A stretch of 64,000 nt of DNA from NCBI GenBank assembly GCA_964493785.1, contig CAZBPM010000011.1, positions 62,001-126,000 of the forward strand, written 5' to 3'. Below are positions 1 through 8,822 of this stretch, piece after piece; the first letter of the stretch is position 1, and each line of letters starts with the position of its first letter. Under the pieces are notes generated by a model, which was given only the letters and a program-made list of their open reading frames with translations, was not told the DNA's origin and ran no database searches. This DNA is from Hyphomicrobium_A sp964493785 (lineage in GTDB: Bacteria > Pseudomonadota > Alphaproteobacteria > Rhizobiales > Hyphomicrobiaceae). The translations under genes were made by a program, and so were the position numbers.

Positions 1-9
1 CCGGGCGGC

Positions 10-1665
10 ATGTCGTTCTCGAACGACTTCCTCGTCATCATCGTCGTCTTCGCGCTCACCTTCCTGATGTGGCTCATGCTGCGCGAGTCCTTCGCCCAGG
101 GCCGCCGCTGGTCCGAGCGCCTCGTCACCTTCCCCCTCTATGTATTTCTTGCGATCTGGTCGATCGGCTTCGGCTACGGCTTCTGGTGGAGCCTCATCGC
201 CGGCGAGGAAGCGACGCGCACTGGCCTTGCCGGGCTCCAGCAGGATGCGGGCGATGCCGCGAGCGCGGTCGCAGCGCGCCTGGATGCAGTGAAGGTTGGC
301 CTCGATGGCGTCGTCACCTGGTCGGCGACACAGATGGCGCGAGAGGAGTCGAGCGGCGGCTCCTGCGGTACATCATCCGGCGCAGGCCGCGGCCCGCTTT
401 ACGCTGCCCGCGTCGGCGTGCGCGATCAGATCACCTCATTGCGCGACGGCGTACAGAACTCGTGGATCGCGCCGGTGCAGGCCGACGTCGCCTCACTCCA
501 GCAGAGCGTTGCTCAGCTGCAGGGATCGACGGTCGCCGAGCGTCAGGCCAGCTTCAATGCCATGGCGACCAACATCCGCTCGCGGGCACGCGACATTGCC
601 GCCCGCTCCAACGAGCTGGGCAAGTCGACTGCAACGGAGATGCGCGCCATCGCGGCGGCTGTCTCGGTTGCTCCCGGCCAGAGCGGGTTCTCCTGCTACG
701 ATCCGACACTCGCGCAGCGCCTGACCCAGGCGGCAGTGCAGGCGGACCAGCCCGCGGTGCTCACTCTCCGCGAAGCATCGTTCAACGAAGGCCCTGCAGG
801 TGTCGCCAATGCCATCAAGCGGCTGTGGGAGAACATCGGCGCCTATCTGTCGAGCCTGATCGGCTGGATCGCCGGAGCGCCGCCTGAAGGTGCCACCAAG
901 ACCGGCGAGCCGATCACCGGCCGCGATATGATCGCGTTGCTGGCGACGATCGGCATCGATCTGGGCCTGCTGGCGCTGGCAATTCTCAACCCGCCTCCGC
1001 CGGAGAGCAAGCGTCCGTCCTCGCAGGTCGTCCGGCAGATCCGCGCCGCCGTGAACACGGCAATCCAGCGCACCAAGGGCGCCGACATGGAGTGGCTGCG
1101 GCGGCACTTCATCTACCATCGCGGCATGTCCTATCTCGTCATCCCGAACCTCTACAGTTGCGATCCGAAAGACGAGGACGAGTGCGCCAAGGCTCTGGCC
1201 ATGAATCAGCTTGCTGGCGTGCTCGATGACATGGACTTGGTCAGGTGGCCCCGCAGGCCGCGCTGGTGGAGCTTCCGCAAAGGCGAGCTCGACAAGCTCA
1301 AGGCGGAGGAAAGCGCCGCCAGCGACACCGACCTCAGCGACATCCGCAAGAAATGGCTGAAGGAACATCCCAAGCCTGACGGTGAGAAGACCGACCGGGA
1401 CATCGCGTTCGAGAAGGCGCAACCGCTACGCAATCACGGCCTGTTCTCCAAGTCGGAAAGCGCGCTCACCTTTGCCGGGTGGAGCGAGAAAGCCCGCCGT
1501 GACATGGAGATCTTTCCGCTCGAGGACATCGAGGGCCTGACGCCCATCCTCATGGTGCTGGCTGACGACGGCTCGATCGAGCGCGAAGAGGAGGAGCAAG
1601 CCAAGGCAGCCTCCGCGAAGAAGGGCTGGTGGCCGTTCGGTGGCGGCGAAACCAAAGCCGCCTAG
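10..1665 (+). CDS. Large membrane protein of unknown function
   Basis: The 551-residue product is not recognised. Two hydrophobic segments lie near the N-terminus (about residues 6-24 and 38-65). A 200-residue alanine/glutamine-rich stretch with coiled-coil character follows, then further hydrophobic segments near 279-292 and 307-326, and a charged soluble C-terminal half of about 220 residues. That tail has two cysteines in a short acidic segment (near residues 384-394) and ends in a lysine/tryptophan-rich sequence. The arrangement suggests an inner-membrane anchor with a periplasmic or coiled-coil region and a cytoplasmic tail. The ATG used is nine bases inside the window, so a longer start or an upstream operon partner cannot be excluded. 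The downstream gene is convergent and gives no functional hint. Confidence 0.75.
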   Translation: MSFSNDFLVIIVVFALTFLMWLMLRESFAQGRRWSERLVTFPLYVFLAIWSIGFGYGFWWSLIAGEEATRTGLAGLQQDAGDAASAVAARLDAVKVGLDGVVTWSATQMAREESSGGSCGTSSGAGRGPLYAARVGVRDQITSLRDGVQNSWIAPVQADVASLQQSVAQLQGSTVAERQASFNAMATNIRSRARDIAARSNELGKSTATEMRAIAAAVSVAPGQSGFSCYDPTLAQRLTQAAVQADQPAVLTLREASFNEGPAGVANAIKRLWENIGAYLSSLIGWIAGAPPEGATKTGEPITGRDMIALLATIGIDLGLLALAILNPPPPESKRPSSQVVRQIRAAVNTAIQRTKGADMEWLRRHFIYHRGMSYLVIPNLYSCDPKDEDECAKALAMNQLAGVLDDMDLVRWPRRPRWWSFRKGELDKLKAEESAASDTDLSDIRKKWLKEHPKPDGEKTDRDIAFEKAQPLRNHGLFSKSESALTFAGWSEKARRDMEIFPLEDIEGLTPILMVLADDGSIEREEEEQAKAASAKKGWWPFGGGETKAA

Positions 1666-1705
1666 ACCGTGGTGGCCTCAGGCACGACCAGCCCGAAGCG
1701 CTGGC

Positions 1706-1969
1706 TCAGCGGCGCCACAGCCAGACGGTGAGCGCCGCACCCGCCGCGGCAAGCAGATACATGATCAGCGGTGAGAACATGCCAAGGATTCCCGCGATGT
1801 GGAATCCCATGAACGAGCCCGCGATCCCAACCAGCCCATAGGTGATGTCACCTGCGCCCGTGACGCCAGTCACCTGACGGCCGACCCACGAACGGCCATA
1901 GCGGTTCATCGCGAAGCCGATGCCCGCACCGAAAATGACGAGAATGAGAAACGTAGCCAGAGAGCCCAT
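1706..1969 (-). CDS. GlsB/YeaQ/YmgE-family small membrane protein
   Basis: This 87-residue protein is almost entirely hydrophobic, with three predicted membrane segments (about 4-20, 38-62 and 66-84) separated by glycine-rich turns. The GxVGxxGSFMG-type stretch resembles the transglycosylase-associated / GlsB stress-response membrane family. Members are small inner-membrane proteins linked to general stress, with no defined biochemical activity. A possible EcfG-type promoter lies upstream near 2039-2064. Family assignment is by overall pattern, so it is moderately sure. Confidence 0.7.
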   Translation of the reverse strand: MGSLATFLILVIFGAGIGFAMNRYGRSWVGRQVTGVTGAGDITYGLVGIAGSFMGFHIAGILGMFSPLIMYLLAAAGAALTVWLWRR

Positions 1970-2038
1970 GTGCGCACCTCTTGTGCCGGATGATCCTGAC
2001 GCGAATCACCAGCACCATCCTAGGGACAACCCCCCGTC

Positions 2039-2064
2039 AATGCGACGAGCAACACGGTTGTTCC
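2039..2064 (-). promoter_or_regulatory. Possible EcfG-type stress promoter
   Basis: On the minus strand GGAAC is followed after 17 bases by CATT, close to the alphaproteobacterial general-stress consensus GGAAC-N16/17-CGTT. It lies about 70 bases upstream of the GlsB-like gene, whose family is often stress induced. The mismatch in the -10 element keeps confidence low. Confidence 0.3.
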
Positions 2065-2129
2065 GACCTCTGAGGGAAAATCGCTAGGGAGAGAAGAGCG
2101 AGCGCCCAGGGCTCAATGCGCGATCGGGC

Positions 2130-2339
2130 TCAATGCAGAACCGAGAAAGCCAGAACGGCCGATGCAGCCACGACGGCGCCGGCGGCAAAGCCGATCAGAA
2201 GCGCCGAGAAGAACGAGGACGAATTCGCAGTAGCACGGGACCAATTCACCTCGTTGAGGGCATCGTCGAGCGCGAGACGCAGCTCTGTTGCCGACAGGGT
2301 ATCGATTGACCGGTTACGCCACATGACCATGGGAGCCAT
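2130..2339 (-). CDS. Small single-pass membrane protein, unknown
   Basis: This 69-residue protein has an N-terminal polar, probably helical half (RSIDTLSATELRLALDDAL and following) and a C-terminal membrane segment of about 24 residues (alanine/valine-rich, ending FSVLH). It resembles small C-tail-anchored proteins, but no family is recognised. The ATG at 2339 follows GGAG on the minus strand; ATGs at 2330 and 2324 are possible alternatives. It lies between two other minus-strand envelope-type genes, with enough spacing for its own promoter. Confidence 0.55.
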   Translation of the reverse strand: MAPMVMWRNRSIDTLSATELRLALDDALNEVNWSRATANSSSFFSALLIGFAAGAVVAASAVLAFSVLH

Positions 2340-2435
2340 GCTCCTTTTACGCGAACTCTACTTCCACTCCCTCAGCAACGAGCGTGCCACTGAATAGATA
2401 GGCACCCGGACGGCTGGTCTCAATCGTCGCCTTGC

Positions 2436-3164
2436 CTAGAAATTCGCCCGATAGAAATCCTGGCAGCCCGCATCCGACAGGACAGGATAGGGCTTGATGT
2501 CCTGGACGGTTTGGTTACTCACCAGCACCGTCGTGTAGTAGCGGGCAAACCGGCCTTCGTCGCGGCCATAGAAATCCCGGCAATACTGCCAGACTTCGTT
2601 GGTCCCGTTTGATCTCACGTAGTCCGGTCCGCCGGCGATCGACACGAGCTCGGCGGTTCCCATCCCCGGCCTGACCATCGCCCACGCCTCGGCTGGCACG
2701 CCGCATCCCGAAAACCCGATGCTTGAAACAACGGCCATGCACAGTCCCATAATGGGCCGCGCGAAACGTTTTCCTACACCGCTCCATCGCGGCAATGCAG
2801 ATGCAACGGCAGCCCATGCCTGACGCAAGCGGCTCCCCGCCTCGCGCCTGCCGATGTCTCTGACCGGGGCGTCCCACTCGGTGTTCTTCAGCTCGGGCCA
2901 AGCAGGCTGCAGTTGCTCGAGCGTACGCTGCCAGAGCAGCGCGTCCTCTCTCTCGGCCTTCAGCTTGCGACGCTTGTCGTGACGCTTGGCATCCCGATCG
3001 GTCAGCGAACCGAACCAGGCGAGAAGCGCAATCGGCCCGCCGATCATCAACGCGAATGCGCAGGTGACGGCGGCCATGACGCCGCCCCCGACCATCATCC
3101 ACGCTTGGACAAAGAGGATCGCAGCCATCACTGCAGCTACGATCGATGTTGTCCTCAGCGCCAT
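2436..3164 (-). CDS. Membrane protein with BamE/SmpA-like C-terminal domain
   Basis: The 242-residue product (ATG at 3164; the frame stays open upstream to 3311 but that extension is basic and unlike a protein start) has two N-terminal hydrophobic segments (about 5-28 and 30-51). A charged linker rich in Lys, Arg and Asp follows. A second hydrophobic stretch ending FSGC (Cys154) looks like a lipoprotein signal. The last 85 residues carry VRPGMGTAEL and a following GxPDxVRxxGxxEVWxYC pattern typical of SmpA/BamE-like folds. An internal ATG at 2750 would give a separate 104-residue lipoprotein. The single-ORF reading is preferred, but the function is unknown. Confidence 0.6.
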   Translation of the reverse strand: MALRTTSIVAAVMAAILFVQAWMMVGGGVMAAVTCAFALMIGGPIALLAWFGSLTDRDAKRHDKRRKLKAEREDALLWQRTLEQLQPAWPELKNTEWDAPVRDIGRREAGSRLRQAWAAVASALPRWSGVGKRFARPIMGLCMAVVSSIGFSGCGVPAEAWAMVRPGMGTAELVSIAGGPDYVRSNGTNEVWQYCRDFYGRDEGRFARYYTTVLVSNQTVQDIKPYPVLSDAGCQDFYRANF

Positions 3165-3411
3165 TTCGCCATCCCGCTTTTCAAGCCGGTAGCGTTTTAA
3201 ATTGGTCAGCCTGCGCCAAGCTTGCGGTCGTAATGCAAAGCGTGCCGGCCGTGAAAATGACGAGCAAAACGAAAGTCGCTTGCACAACAAATAGATGCAA
3301 AGCCGCACCATGCTGCAGTCAATAGGTCAGAGGACGCAGGACCGACCGCATACGTTGTTGTGCATAACTTGAAGGATGACATTCTGATCATCGAGTGATT
3401 CGGGGGCTGCG

Positions 3412-4083
3412 ATGATCATAATCGTCGATGATCGTGATGCGTTGGCGCGGGTAGACACGCTTGGCTTCGGCCGCGAGGGCATCTCGACCGAGGGGCTTGC
3501 CGCGTCGGATTTCCATGACTGGGTGAGAACGGCACCGGAGCCGGAGCTGGCTGCAGTCGAGGCGTTCGTGCTCGGCCAGTGCGTCGATCGCCGCATCTTT
3601 CCAAAGATGATCAAGCAGCGCACGCGCGCACCGGTGCTCGCGCTCAACGGCGACAGGTCGCTGCAGGAGACGCTCGATCTATTCGCTTCGGGCGTCGACG
3701 ATGTCATCGGCAACCTGACGCACATCCACGAGATCCTCGCGCGCATTCGGGCCATCAAGGGCCGCGCCGGTAACGAGTCGGCAGGCGTCGTCAGCGGCGA
3801 AATTCGCGTGTTCGGCGACGGCCGCGATCCCGAAGTCGGCGGCGAACAGCTTCACCTGCCGCGGCGCGAGCGGCGCATCCTTGAATATCTCGTGAGCAAC
3901 AAGGGTCGCCGCGTCACGAAAACCCAGATCTTCAATTTCGTCTACGGCCTCTTCTCCGAAGAGATCGACGAGAACGTGATCGAGAGCCACATCAGCAAGC
4001 TTCGCAAGAGACTGCGCCACCGGCTCGGGCACGACCCAATCGATTCGCAGCGCTACCTCGGCTACCGGCTGATCGACGCCTGA
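3412..4083 (+). CDS. ftcR: FtcR-type flagellar transcriptional regulator
   Basis: The 223-residue OmpR-like protein starts MIIIVDDRDAL, giving a receiver-like domain (1-115) followed by a winged-helix DNA-binding domain (about 135-222, with LPRRERRILEYLVSNKGRRV and the recognition region ENVIESHISKLRKRLRHRL). The position expected for the phosphoacceptor aspartate is not an Asp, since the strand ends FVLGQCVDRR. This agrees with FtcR/Rem, the phosphorylation-independent class II flagellar regulator of rhizobia and Brucella. It is transcribed toward flgE, 93 bases away, at the head of the flagellar region, so it is inferred to activate these operons. A direct CtrA relative is less likely given the degenerate receiver. 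Confidence 0.88.
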   Translation: MIIIVDDRDALARVDTLGFGREGISTEGLAASDFHDWVRTAPEPELAAVEAFVLGQCVDRRIFPKMIKQRTRAPVLALNGDRSLQETLDLFASGVDDVIGNLTHIHEILARIRAIKGRAGNESAGVVSGEIRVFGDGRDPEVGGEQLHLPRRERRILEYLVSNKGRRVTKTQIFNFVYGLFSEEIDENVIESHISKLRKRLRHRLGHDPIDSQRYLGYRLIDA

Positions 4084-4109
4084 TTTGGCGAGCTTGCCCG
4101 ACCGCCCAT

Positions 4110-4123
4110 CAGCTTCACGCAAG
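4110..4123 (+). promoter_or_regulatory. Shared flagellar promoter element, copy at flgE
   Basis: CAGCTTCACGCAAG lies 54 bases before the flgE start. The identical 14 bases occur upstream of motA (18639-18652), and a 12/14 match lies before flhA (9527-9540). It is a candidate operator or promoter element for the flagellar regulator; assignment to FtcR is inference only. Confidence 0.4.
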
Positions 4124-4176
4124 CCGGCAATGGTCAAATCGAGTGATGCTGTTGCATTTCACGGGGAGCAGGGCTG

Positions 4177-5439
4177 ATGGGTCTCTATAGTACGATGCGA
4201 ACGGGTGCGTCCGGGATGGCGGCGCAAGCCAATCGGCTTGGCGCGGTGTCCGACAACATCGCGAACTCGACCACCACCGGTTACAAACGCGCATCGATGG
4301 AGTTCTCGTCGCTGGTGCTCGATTCGGGCGGCAGCGAATACGTGTCGGGCAGCGTCGAGTCCCATACGCGCTATGCCATCAGCGAGCAGGGCGGCTTCAA
4401 CTTCACGACTTCGGCCACCGACCTCGCGGTGAAGGGCCAGGGCTTCTTCATCGTTTCGTCCGACAACGGCCAGACCTACCTGACCCGTGCGGGCTCATTC
4501 GTTCCCAACGCAACCGGCGAGCTGGTAAACGCGGCCGGCTATAAGCTGATGGGATACAGCCTCGCCAACGGCGCCCCTTCCATCGTCGCCAACGGAACCG
4601 CTGGGCTCGAGGTCGTGAACCTCGACTCGGTTGCGCTGCAGGCGACGCCCTCGACGCAAGCCGCGTTCAAGGTGAACCTGCCGTACAACTCGACGCCGGT
4701 CGCCGCGGGCAATCTGCCGTCAGCGAATACAGCCGGCGCCCAGTACACCGCCAAGACGTCGCTCACCGCTTATGACAACCTCGGCAACAAGATCACCCTG
4801 GACGTCTATTCGACCAACATGGGCGGCGGTAACTGGCAGGTCAGCGTATTCAACCAGGCCGACGCCGCTGCGGGCGGTGGCTTCCCCTACACCGGCGGCG
4901 CGCTCTCGACGCAGACGCTGGCCTTCGACAACACGACCGGCAAGCTGACGAGCGCCAGCCCGACATCGGTCAGCGTTCCCATTCCGAATGGTGCCTCGCT
5001 CACGATCGATATGGCGGGCAGCACCCAGCTCGGCGCCGACTACACGCTCCTTGACGCCACAGTCGTCAACGGCAACGCACCGAGCCCGGTCGATCGCATC
5101 GAGATCGCCGAAGACGGAACACTCTACACCGTGTTCGAGAGCGGCGCCCGCATCGCCACCTACAAGATCCCGCTCGCCAGCGTCGCGAGCCCCGACAACA
5201 TGCAGCCCCTCGCCGGCAACGTGTTCGTGCCGACCGGCAACTCGGGCGAGATGCAGATCGGTTTCCCCGGCGACAGCGGTTTCGGAAAAATGGTCTCCGG
5301 CGCCCTGGAGCAATCCACCGTCGATTTGGCGTCGGAACTGACGACGATGATCGAGGCTGAGCGAAACTACACGGCCAACTCGAAGGTCTTCCAGACTGGC
5401 GCGGAGCTGATGGAAGTCCTGGTCAACCTCAAGCGCTAG
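4177..5439 (+). CDS. flgE: Flagellar hook protein FlgE
   Basis: The 420-residue product forms the flexible hook outside the cell. The N-terminal rod-type signature is clear (MGLYSTMRTGASGMAAQ, then a DNIANSTTTGYKR segment), as is the C-terminal segment (NYTANSKVFQTGAELMEVL). The central region is a serine/threonine/glycine-rich hook domain. Length matches rhizobial FlgE. The start is preceded by GGGGAGCAGGGCTG. It heads an operon with flgK, flgL, flaF, flbT, flgD and fliQ. Substrate of the flagellar type III exporter, so no cleaved signal peptide is expected or seen. Confidence 0.95.
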   Translation: MGLYSTMRTGASGMAAQANRLGAVSDNIANSTTTGYKRASMEFSSLVLDSGGSEYVSGSVESHTRYAISEQGGFNFTTSATDLAVKGQGFFIVSSDNGQTYLTRAGSFVPNATGELVNAAGYKLMGYSLANGAPSIVANGTAGLEVVNLDSVALQATPSTQAAFKVNLPYNSTPVAAGNLPSANTAGAQYTAKTSLTAYDNLGNKITLDVYSTNMGGGNWQVSVFNQADAAAGGGFPYTGGALSTQTLAFDNTTGKLTSASPTSVSVPIPNGASLTIDMAGSTQLGADYTLLDATVVNGNAPSPVDRIEIAEDGTLYTVFESGARIATYKIPLASVASPDNMQPLAGNVFVPTGNSGEMQIGFPGDSGFGKMVSGALEQSTVDLASELTTMIEAERNYTANSKVFQTGAELMEVLVNLKR

Positions 5440-5472
5440 GCGGGCAATAGCCGCTAGCTTCCCGGAGTCTGG

Positions 5473-6939
5473 ATGTCGCTCTCTGCCAGTCTGAATACGG
5501 CCATATCGAGCTTGGCCACGACAGCGGACCAGACCTCGGTCCTGTCGCGCAACGTTGCGCGCGCGGGAGACACCACGGCATCGCGCAAGAGTGCGGAGGT
5601 CGTCACCATTCCGGGTTACGGGGTGCGTCTTGCCTCCGTGACCCGCGTCGTCAACGTCGCCCTGTTCAACAACGTCCTTGATTCCACATCGACCGCATCT
5701 GGACAGCGCGCCATTTCCGACGCGCTGACCCAGCTCGGTCAGACCATAAACGATACCGAGCTTGACGCCTCGCCTGCAGCGCTGCTGCAAAAGTTCAATG
5801 ATGCGCTCCAGCGCTATTCGGCCGCTCCCGACAGCCGCGCCACAGCTGACGCCACCGTCGCCGCCGCCCGCGACGTCGTAACGATGTTGCATGACGCCAC
5901 CAGCGTGGTGCAGCAGGTTCGCTCCCAGGCCGACACCGATCTCGCCGGTGCAGTCGACAACCTCAACACGCTGCTGTCGCGCTTCGAAACTGTGAACAAG
6001 GAGATCGTCAAGGGCACGATCAGCGGCTCCGACGTCACCGACTACCTCGATCAGCGCGACCAGCTTCTGCGTCAGATCTCCGAAGAGATCGGCGTCAAGA
6101 CGATCACGCGCGCCAACAACGAAATGTCGATTTACACGGACAGCGGCGTCACGCTGTTCGACGTGTCCGCCCGCACGATCTCGTTCCAGAAGACCTCATC
6201 CTACTCCGGCGGAACCGTCGGAAATGCCGTATACGCCGACGGCGTGCCGATCACCGGTCCGACGGCCACGATGGGCGTCAGTTCCGGCCGGATAAGCGGC
6301 CTTGCCCAGGTCCGCGACGACATCGCGGTCACGTACCAGAACCAGCTCGACGAGATCGCCCGCGGCCTCATCGCCGCGTTTGCCGAATCCGATCAGAGCG
6401 CAGCCCCGGCGCTGCCCGACGTCGCCGGCCTTTTCACGTGGAGTGGTGGCCCCGGACTGCCGGCAAGCGCCGCGCTTTCCCCGGGCCTGGCAGCTTCGAT
6501 CAATCTCAACGCTGCGGTCGATCCCGACCAGGGCGGCAACTCCACCTTGCTGCGTGATGGCGGCATGAATGGAGCGGCATACATCTACAACTCGACAGGC
6601 GTCGCAGGTTACACCGCGCGCATCGATCAGCTCGTCGACAAGCTGAACGGCCCGCAGCCATTCGCCGCCGCCTCCAAGCTGTCAACGTCCGCCAACCTCA
6701 AGAGCTTCGCCTCGGCCTCCGCCGGCTGGCTCGAGCAGGCACGCAGCAGCGCCAGCGACAAAGCCGACTACAGCGAGACGCTGCTCGTCAGAACCTCTGA
6801 CGCACTCTCCAAGGTGACCGGCGTCAATCTCGACGAGGAGATGACGCTGATGCTCGAGCTTGAAAGAACCTTCCAGGCTTCGAGCAAACTCATCGGCACC
6901 ATAAATCAGATGCTCGACGCTCTCCTGGCATCGGTGTGA
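5473..6939 (+). CDS. flgK: Hook-associated protein 1 FlgK
   Basis: The 488-residue product joins hook to filament as HAP1. It has the N-terminal heptad region (LNTAISSLATTADQTSVLSR, then NVARAGDTT) and the C-terminal D0 signature with MLELERTFQASSKLIGTINQ. The middle is a variable surface region with many Asp, Thr and Ser. It lies 33 bases after flgE, and flgL starts 7 bases after it, the standard flgE-flgK-flgL order of rhizobia. FlgE is excluded as an alternative by the C-terminus and by its neighbour. Confidence 0.93.
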   Translation: MSLSASLNTAISSLATTADQTSVLSRNVARAGDTTASRKSAEVVTIPGYGVRLASVTRVVNVALFNNVLDSTSTASGQRAISDALTQLGQTINDTELDASPAALLQKFNDALQRYSAAPDSRATADATVAAARDVVTMLHDATSVVQQVRSQADTDLAGAVDNLNTLLSRFETVNKEIVKGTISGSDVTDYLDQRDQLLRQISEEIGVKTITRANNEMSIYTDSGVTLFDVSARTISFQKTSSYSGGTVGNAVYADGVPITGPTATMGVSSGRISGLAQVRDDIAVTYQNQLDEIARGLIAAFAESDQSAAPALPDVAGLFTWSGGPGLPASAALSPGLAASINLNAAVDPDQGGNSTLLRDGGMNGAAYIYNSTGVAGYTARIDQLVDKLNGPQPFAAASKLSTSANLKSFASASAGWLEQARSSASDKADYSETLLVRTSDALSKVTGVNLDEEMTLMLELERTFQASSKLIGTINQMLDALLASV

Positions 6940-6946
6940 TGACGCC

Positions 6947-7996
6947 ATGAAAACCACATTCATCTCGACCAGCTCAATATCGGCGGCGACCCGCCAGTCA
7001 CTCATGCGAGTGCAGCAGGAGCTCGCCGACTCTCTGAAGGAGATGAATACGGGGCGGTTGGCCGACGTCGGCAAGACGCTCGGCTATCGCACCGGCGAGA
7101 CGATATCGCTGCGGCAAGAGCATTTGCGCCTGAATACCATCGTCGAGACCAACTCCCTGGTGGCGACGAGGATCAAGACCACGCAGTCGACCATCGACAA
7201 TCTTGTCGACAATGCACAGGACTTCTCCAAGCAATTGCTCGGCTATCGCATCGGCGGCACCAACGCGCTCGGCGCCCAGACCGACGCCCAGAGCCGACTC
7301 GATGGCTTCCTCGATCAGATGAACAGATCGTTCGGCAGCGGCTATCTGTTTGCCGGCGTAAACTCCGACGTCAAACCGCTCACCGACTATTACGATACGC
7401 CTCCATCGGCCAGTCGTCAGGCCGTCGCCAATGCGTTCTTTACCGAGTTCGGCATTACGCAGTCTGATCCGGCAGTAGCTAATATCAGTGCCGGGGATAT
7501 GCAGAACTTCCTCGACACGACCTACGCCAATCTTTTCGCCGATCCGGCCTGGGGCACCGACTGGTCCGCTGCATCCAGCGAGAATATGCGCAGCCGGATC
7601 TCGACCAGCGAGCTGATCGAAACATCGACCAACGCCAACGAGACCGCGTTCCGTAAGCTGGCGATGGCCTACACGATGGTGGCCGACCTCGGCACCGCCA
7701 ACCTCGGACAGCCCGCCTATGAGGTTGTCATCGATCAGGCGACGAAAATCATAAACGAGGCCATCCAGGGGCTGGGCGACGTCCAGTCGAAGCTGGGTAT
7801 CTCGGAGCAGCGCGTAAAGGATGCGAGCGAGCGCATGTCGGTGCAGATCGACATCCTGGAGACGCACGTGAATTCGCTTGAGGCCATTGACCCGAACGAG
7901 GCGGCGACGCGTGTGACTGCGCTGCTCACCCAAATGGAGACGTCGTACGCGCTGACCGCGCGCATCATGAATCTCAGTATCCTCAATTACCTCTGA
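6947..7996 (+). CDS. flgL: Hook-filament junction protein FlgL
   Basis: The 349-residue flagellin-related HAP3 has an N-terminal helix (RQSLMRVQQELADSLKEMNT) and a C-terminal helix ending MNLSILNYL, both typical of flagellin-fold D0 domains. The central segment (VDNAQDFSKQLLGY, FGSGYLFAGVNSD) matches FlgL-type spacing. It follows flgK and precedes flaF by 44 bases. It caps the hook so that flagellin subunits can polymerise. It is unlikely to be a fourth flagellin because it lacks the NTNxAAMTALRS start shared by the three flagellins here. Confidence 0.92.
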   Translation: MKTTFISTSSISAATRQSLMRVQQELADSLKEMNTGRLADVGKTLGYRTGETISLRQEHLRLNTIVETNSLVATRIKTTQSTIDNLVDNAQDFSKQLLGYRIGGTNALGAQTDAQSRLDGFLDQMNRSFGSGYLFAGVNSDVKPLTDYYDTPPSASRQAVANAFFTEFGITQSDPAVANISAGDMQNFLDTTYANLFADPAWGTDWSAASSENMRSRISTSELIETSTNANETAFRKLAMAYTMVADLGTANLGQPAYEVVIDQATKIINEAIQGLGDVQSKLGISEQRVKDASERMSVQIDILETHVNSLEAIDPNEAATRVTALLTQMETSYALTARIMNLSILNYL

Positions 7997-8040
7997 CGCC
8001 CCGAACGCAACGCGAAACCCTTCGGAACCTGAGACGAGAA

Positions 8041-8388
8041 ATGTATCAATTCCCATATGCCGACGCGATCGAGAACAGCCCGGCGCTTGCGCGAGAGCGC
8101 GAGCGACAGGTCTTCGAACGCTGTCTGGAGATGTTGCGGTCGGCCGAGGAGAAGGGCGCGAGCTCGCACGAAGCAATCGAGGCTCTCTCGTTCTGCCGCC
8201 GCATGTGGGCGACATTGCTCGAGGATCTCGCGAGCCCGGAGAACGCGCTGCCGAAGGAGCTGCGCGCCGAAATCATCTCCATCGGCCTTTGGGTGATCCG
8301 CGAATCCGAGGAAATCCGCCTCGGTAGGCAGGCGGACTTCAAGCCGCTGATCGAAGTCACGACGGCACTCTATGAGGGCCTCAAATGA
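8041..8388 (+). CDS. flaF: Flagellar biosynthesis regulator FlaF
   Basis: The 115-residue cytoplasmic helical protein contains the FlaF pattern: a YADAIENSPALARERER start, an SFCRRMWATLLEDLASPENALP segment and an AEIISIGLWVIRESEEI helix. FlaF is needed for flagellin synthesis or secretion in alphaproteobacteria and acts together with FlbT. The gene overlaps flbT by ATGA (8385-8388), so the two antagonistic or cooperating regulators are probably made together. The pairing matters here because all three flagellin genes carry a conserved structured leader. Confidence 0.93.
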   Translation: MYQFPYADAIENSPALARERERQVFERCLEMLRSAEEKGASSHEAIEALSFCRRMWATLLEDLASPENALPKELRAEIISIGLWVIRESEEIRLGRQADFKPLIEVTTALYEGLK

Positions 8389-8822
8389 AGAAGCTGCACA
8401 TTTCGCTGAAACCGGGCGAGCGGATCTACGTCAACGGCGCCGTTCTGAAGGTCGACCGAAAGGTCTCGATCGAGTTTCTCAACGACGTCACCTTCCTGCT
8501 GGAGCATCATGTCCTTCAACCGGACAAAACACACTCGCCGCTTCGCCAGCTCTACTTCATCGTCCAGACGATCCTGATCGATCCTGCGAATGGCGCCGAA
8601 GCCCACAAGATGTTTTATGAGACGCACGAATCTCTCGCGAATTCGTTCGAGAACCCGGCCATCCGCCAGAATCTGGCAGAGGTGCGGGAGTTCTTCGAGC
8701 GCGACCGTCTCTTCGATGCACTGAAGCTCCTCCGCTCGCTCTTTCCGATCGAGGACGCGATCCTCAGTCAGCGCGCCCGCGCTGATGCCGATGGCCTCAA
8801 CCAAGCTTGCGAGGTGCGCTGA
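8385..8822 (+). CDS. flbT: Flagellin mRNA regulator FlbT
   Basis: The 145-residue protein has the FlbT features: LHISLKPGERIYVNGAVLKV at the start, FLNDVTFLLEHHVLQPD, then TPLRQLYFIVQTILIDP-like spacing and a C-terminal FFERDRLFDALKLLRSLFP helix. In Caulobacter FlbT binds the 5' untranslated region of a flagellin mRNA and controls its stability and translation. That mechanism fits the leaders found at 30172, 31317 and 32592, but action on them is inferred. The gene is flanked by flaF and flgD with overlaps at both ends. Confidence 0.93.
   Translation: MKKLHISLKPGERIYVNGAVLKVDRKVSIEFLNDVTFLLEHHVLQPDKTHSPLRQLYFIVQTILIDPANGAEAHKMFYETHESLANSFENPAIRQNLAEVREFFERDRLFDALKLLRSLFPIEDAILSQRARADADGLNQACEVR

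Noticed and set aside
493..1422. Long minus-strand open frame opposite the first gene
   Set aside because: It is antisense to the 551-residue membrane protein, which has clear membrane segments; the antisense product has no membrane, motif or start signal.
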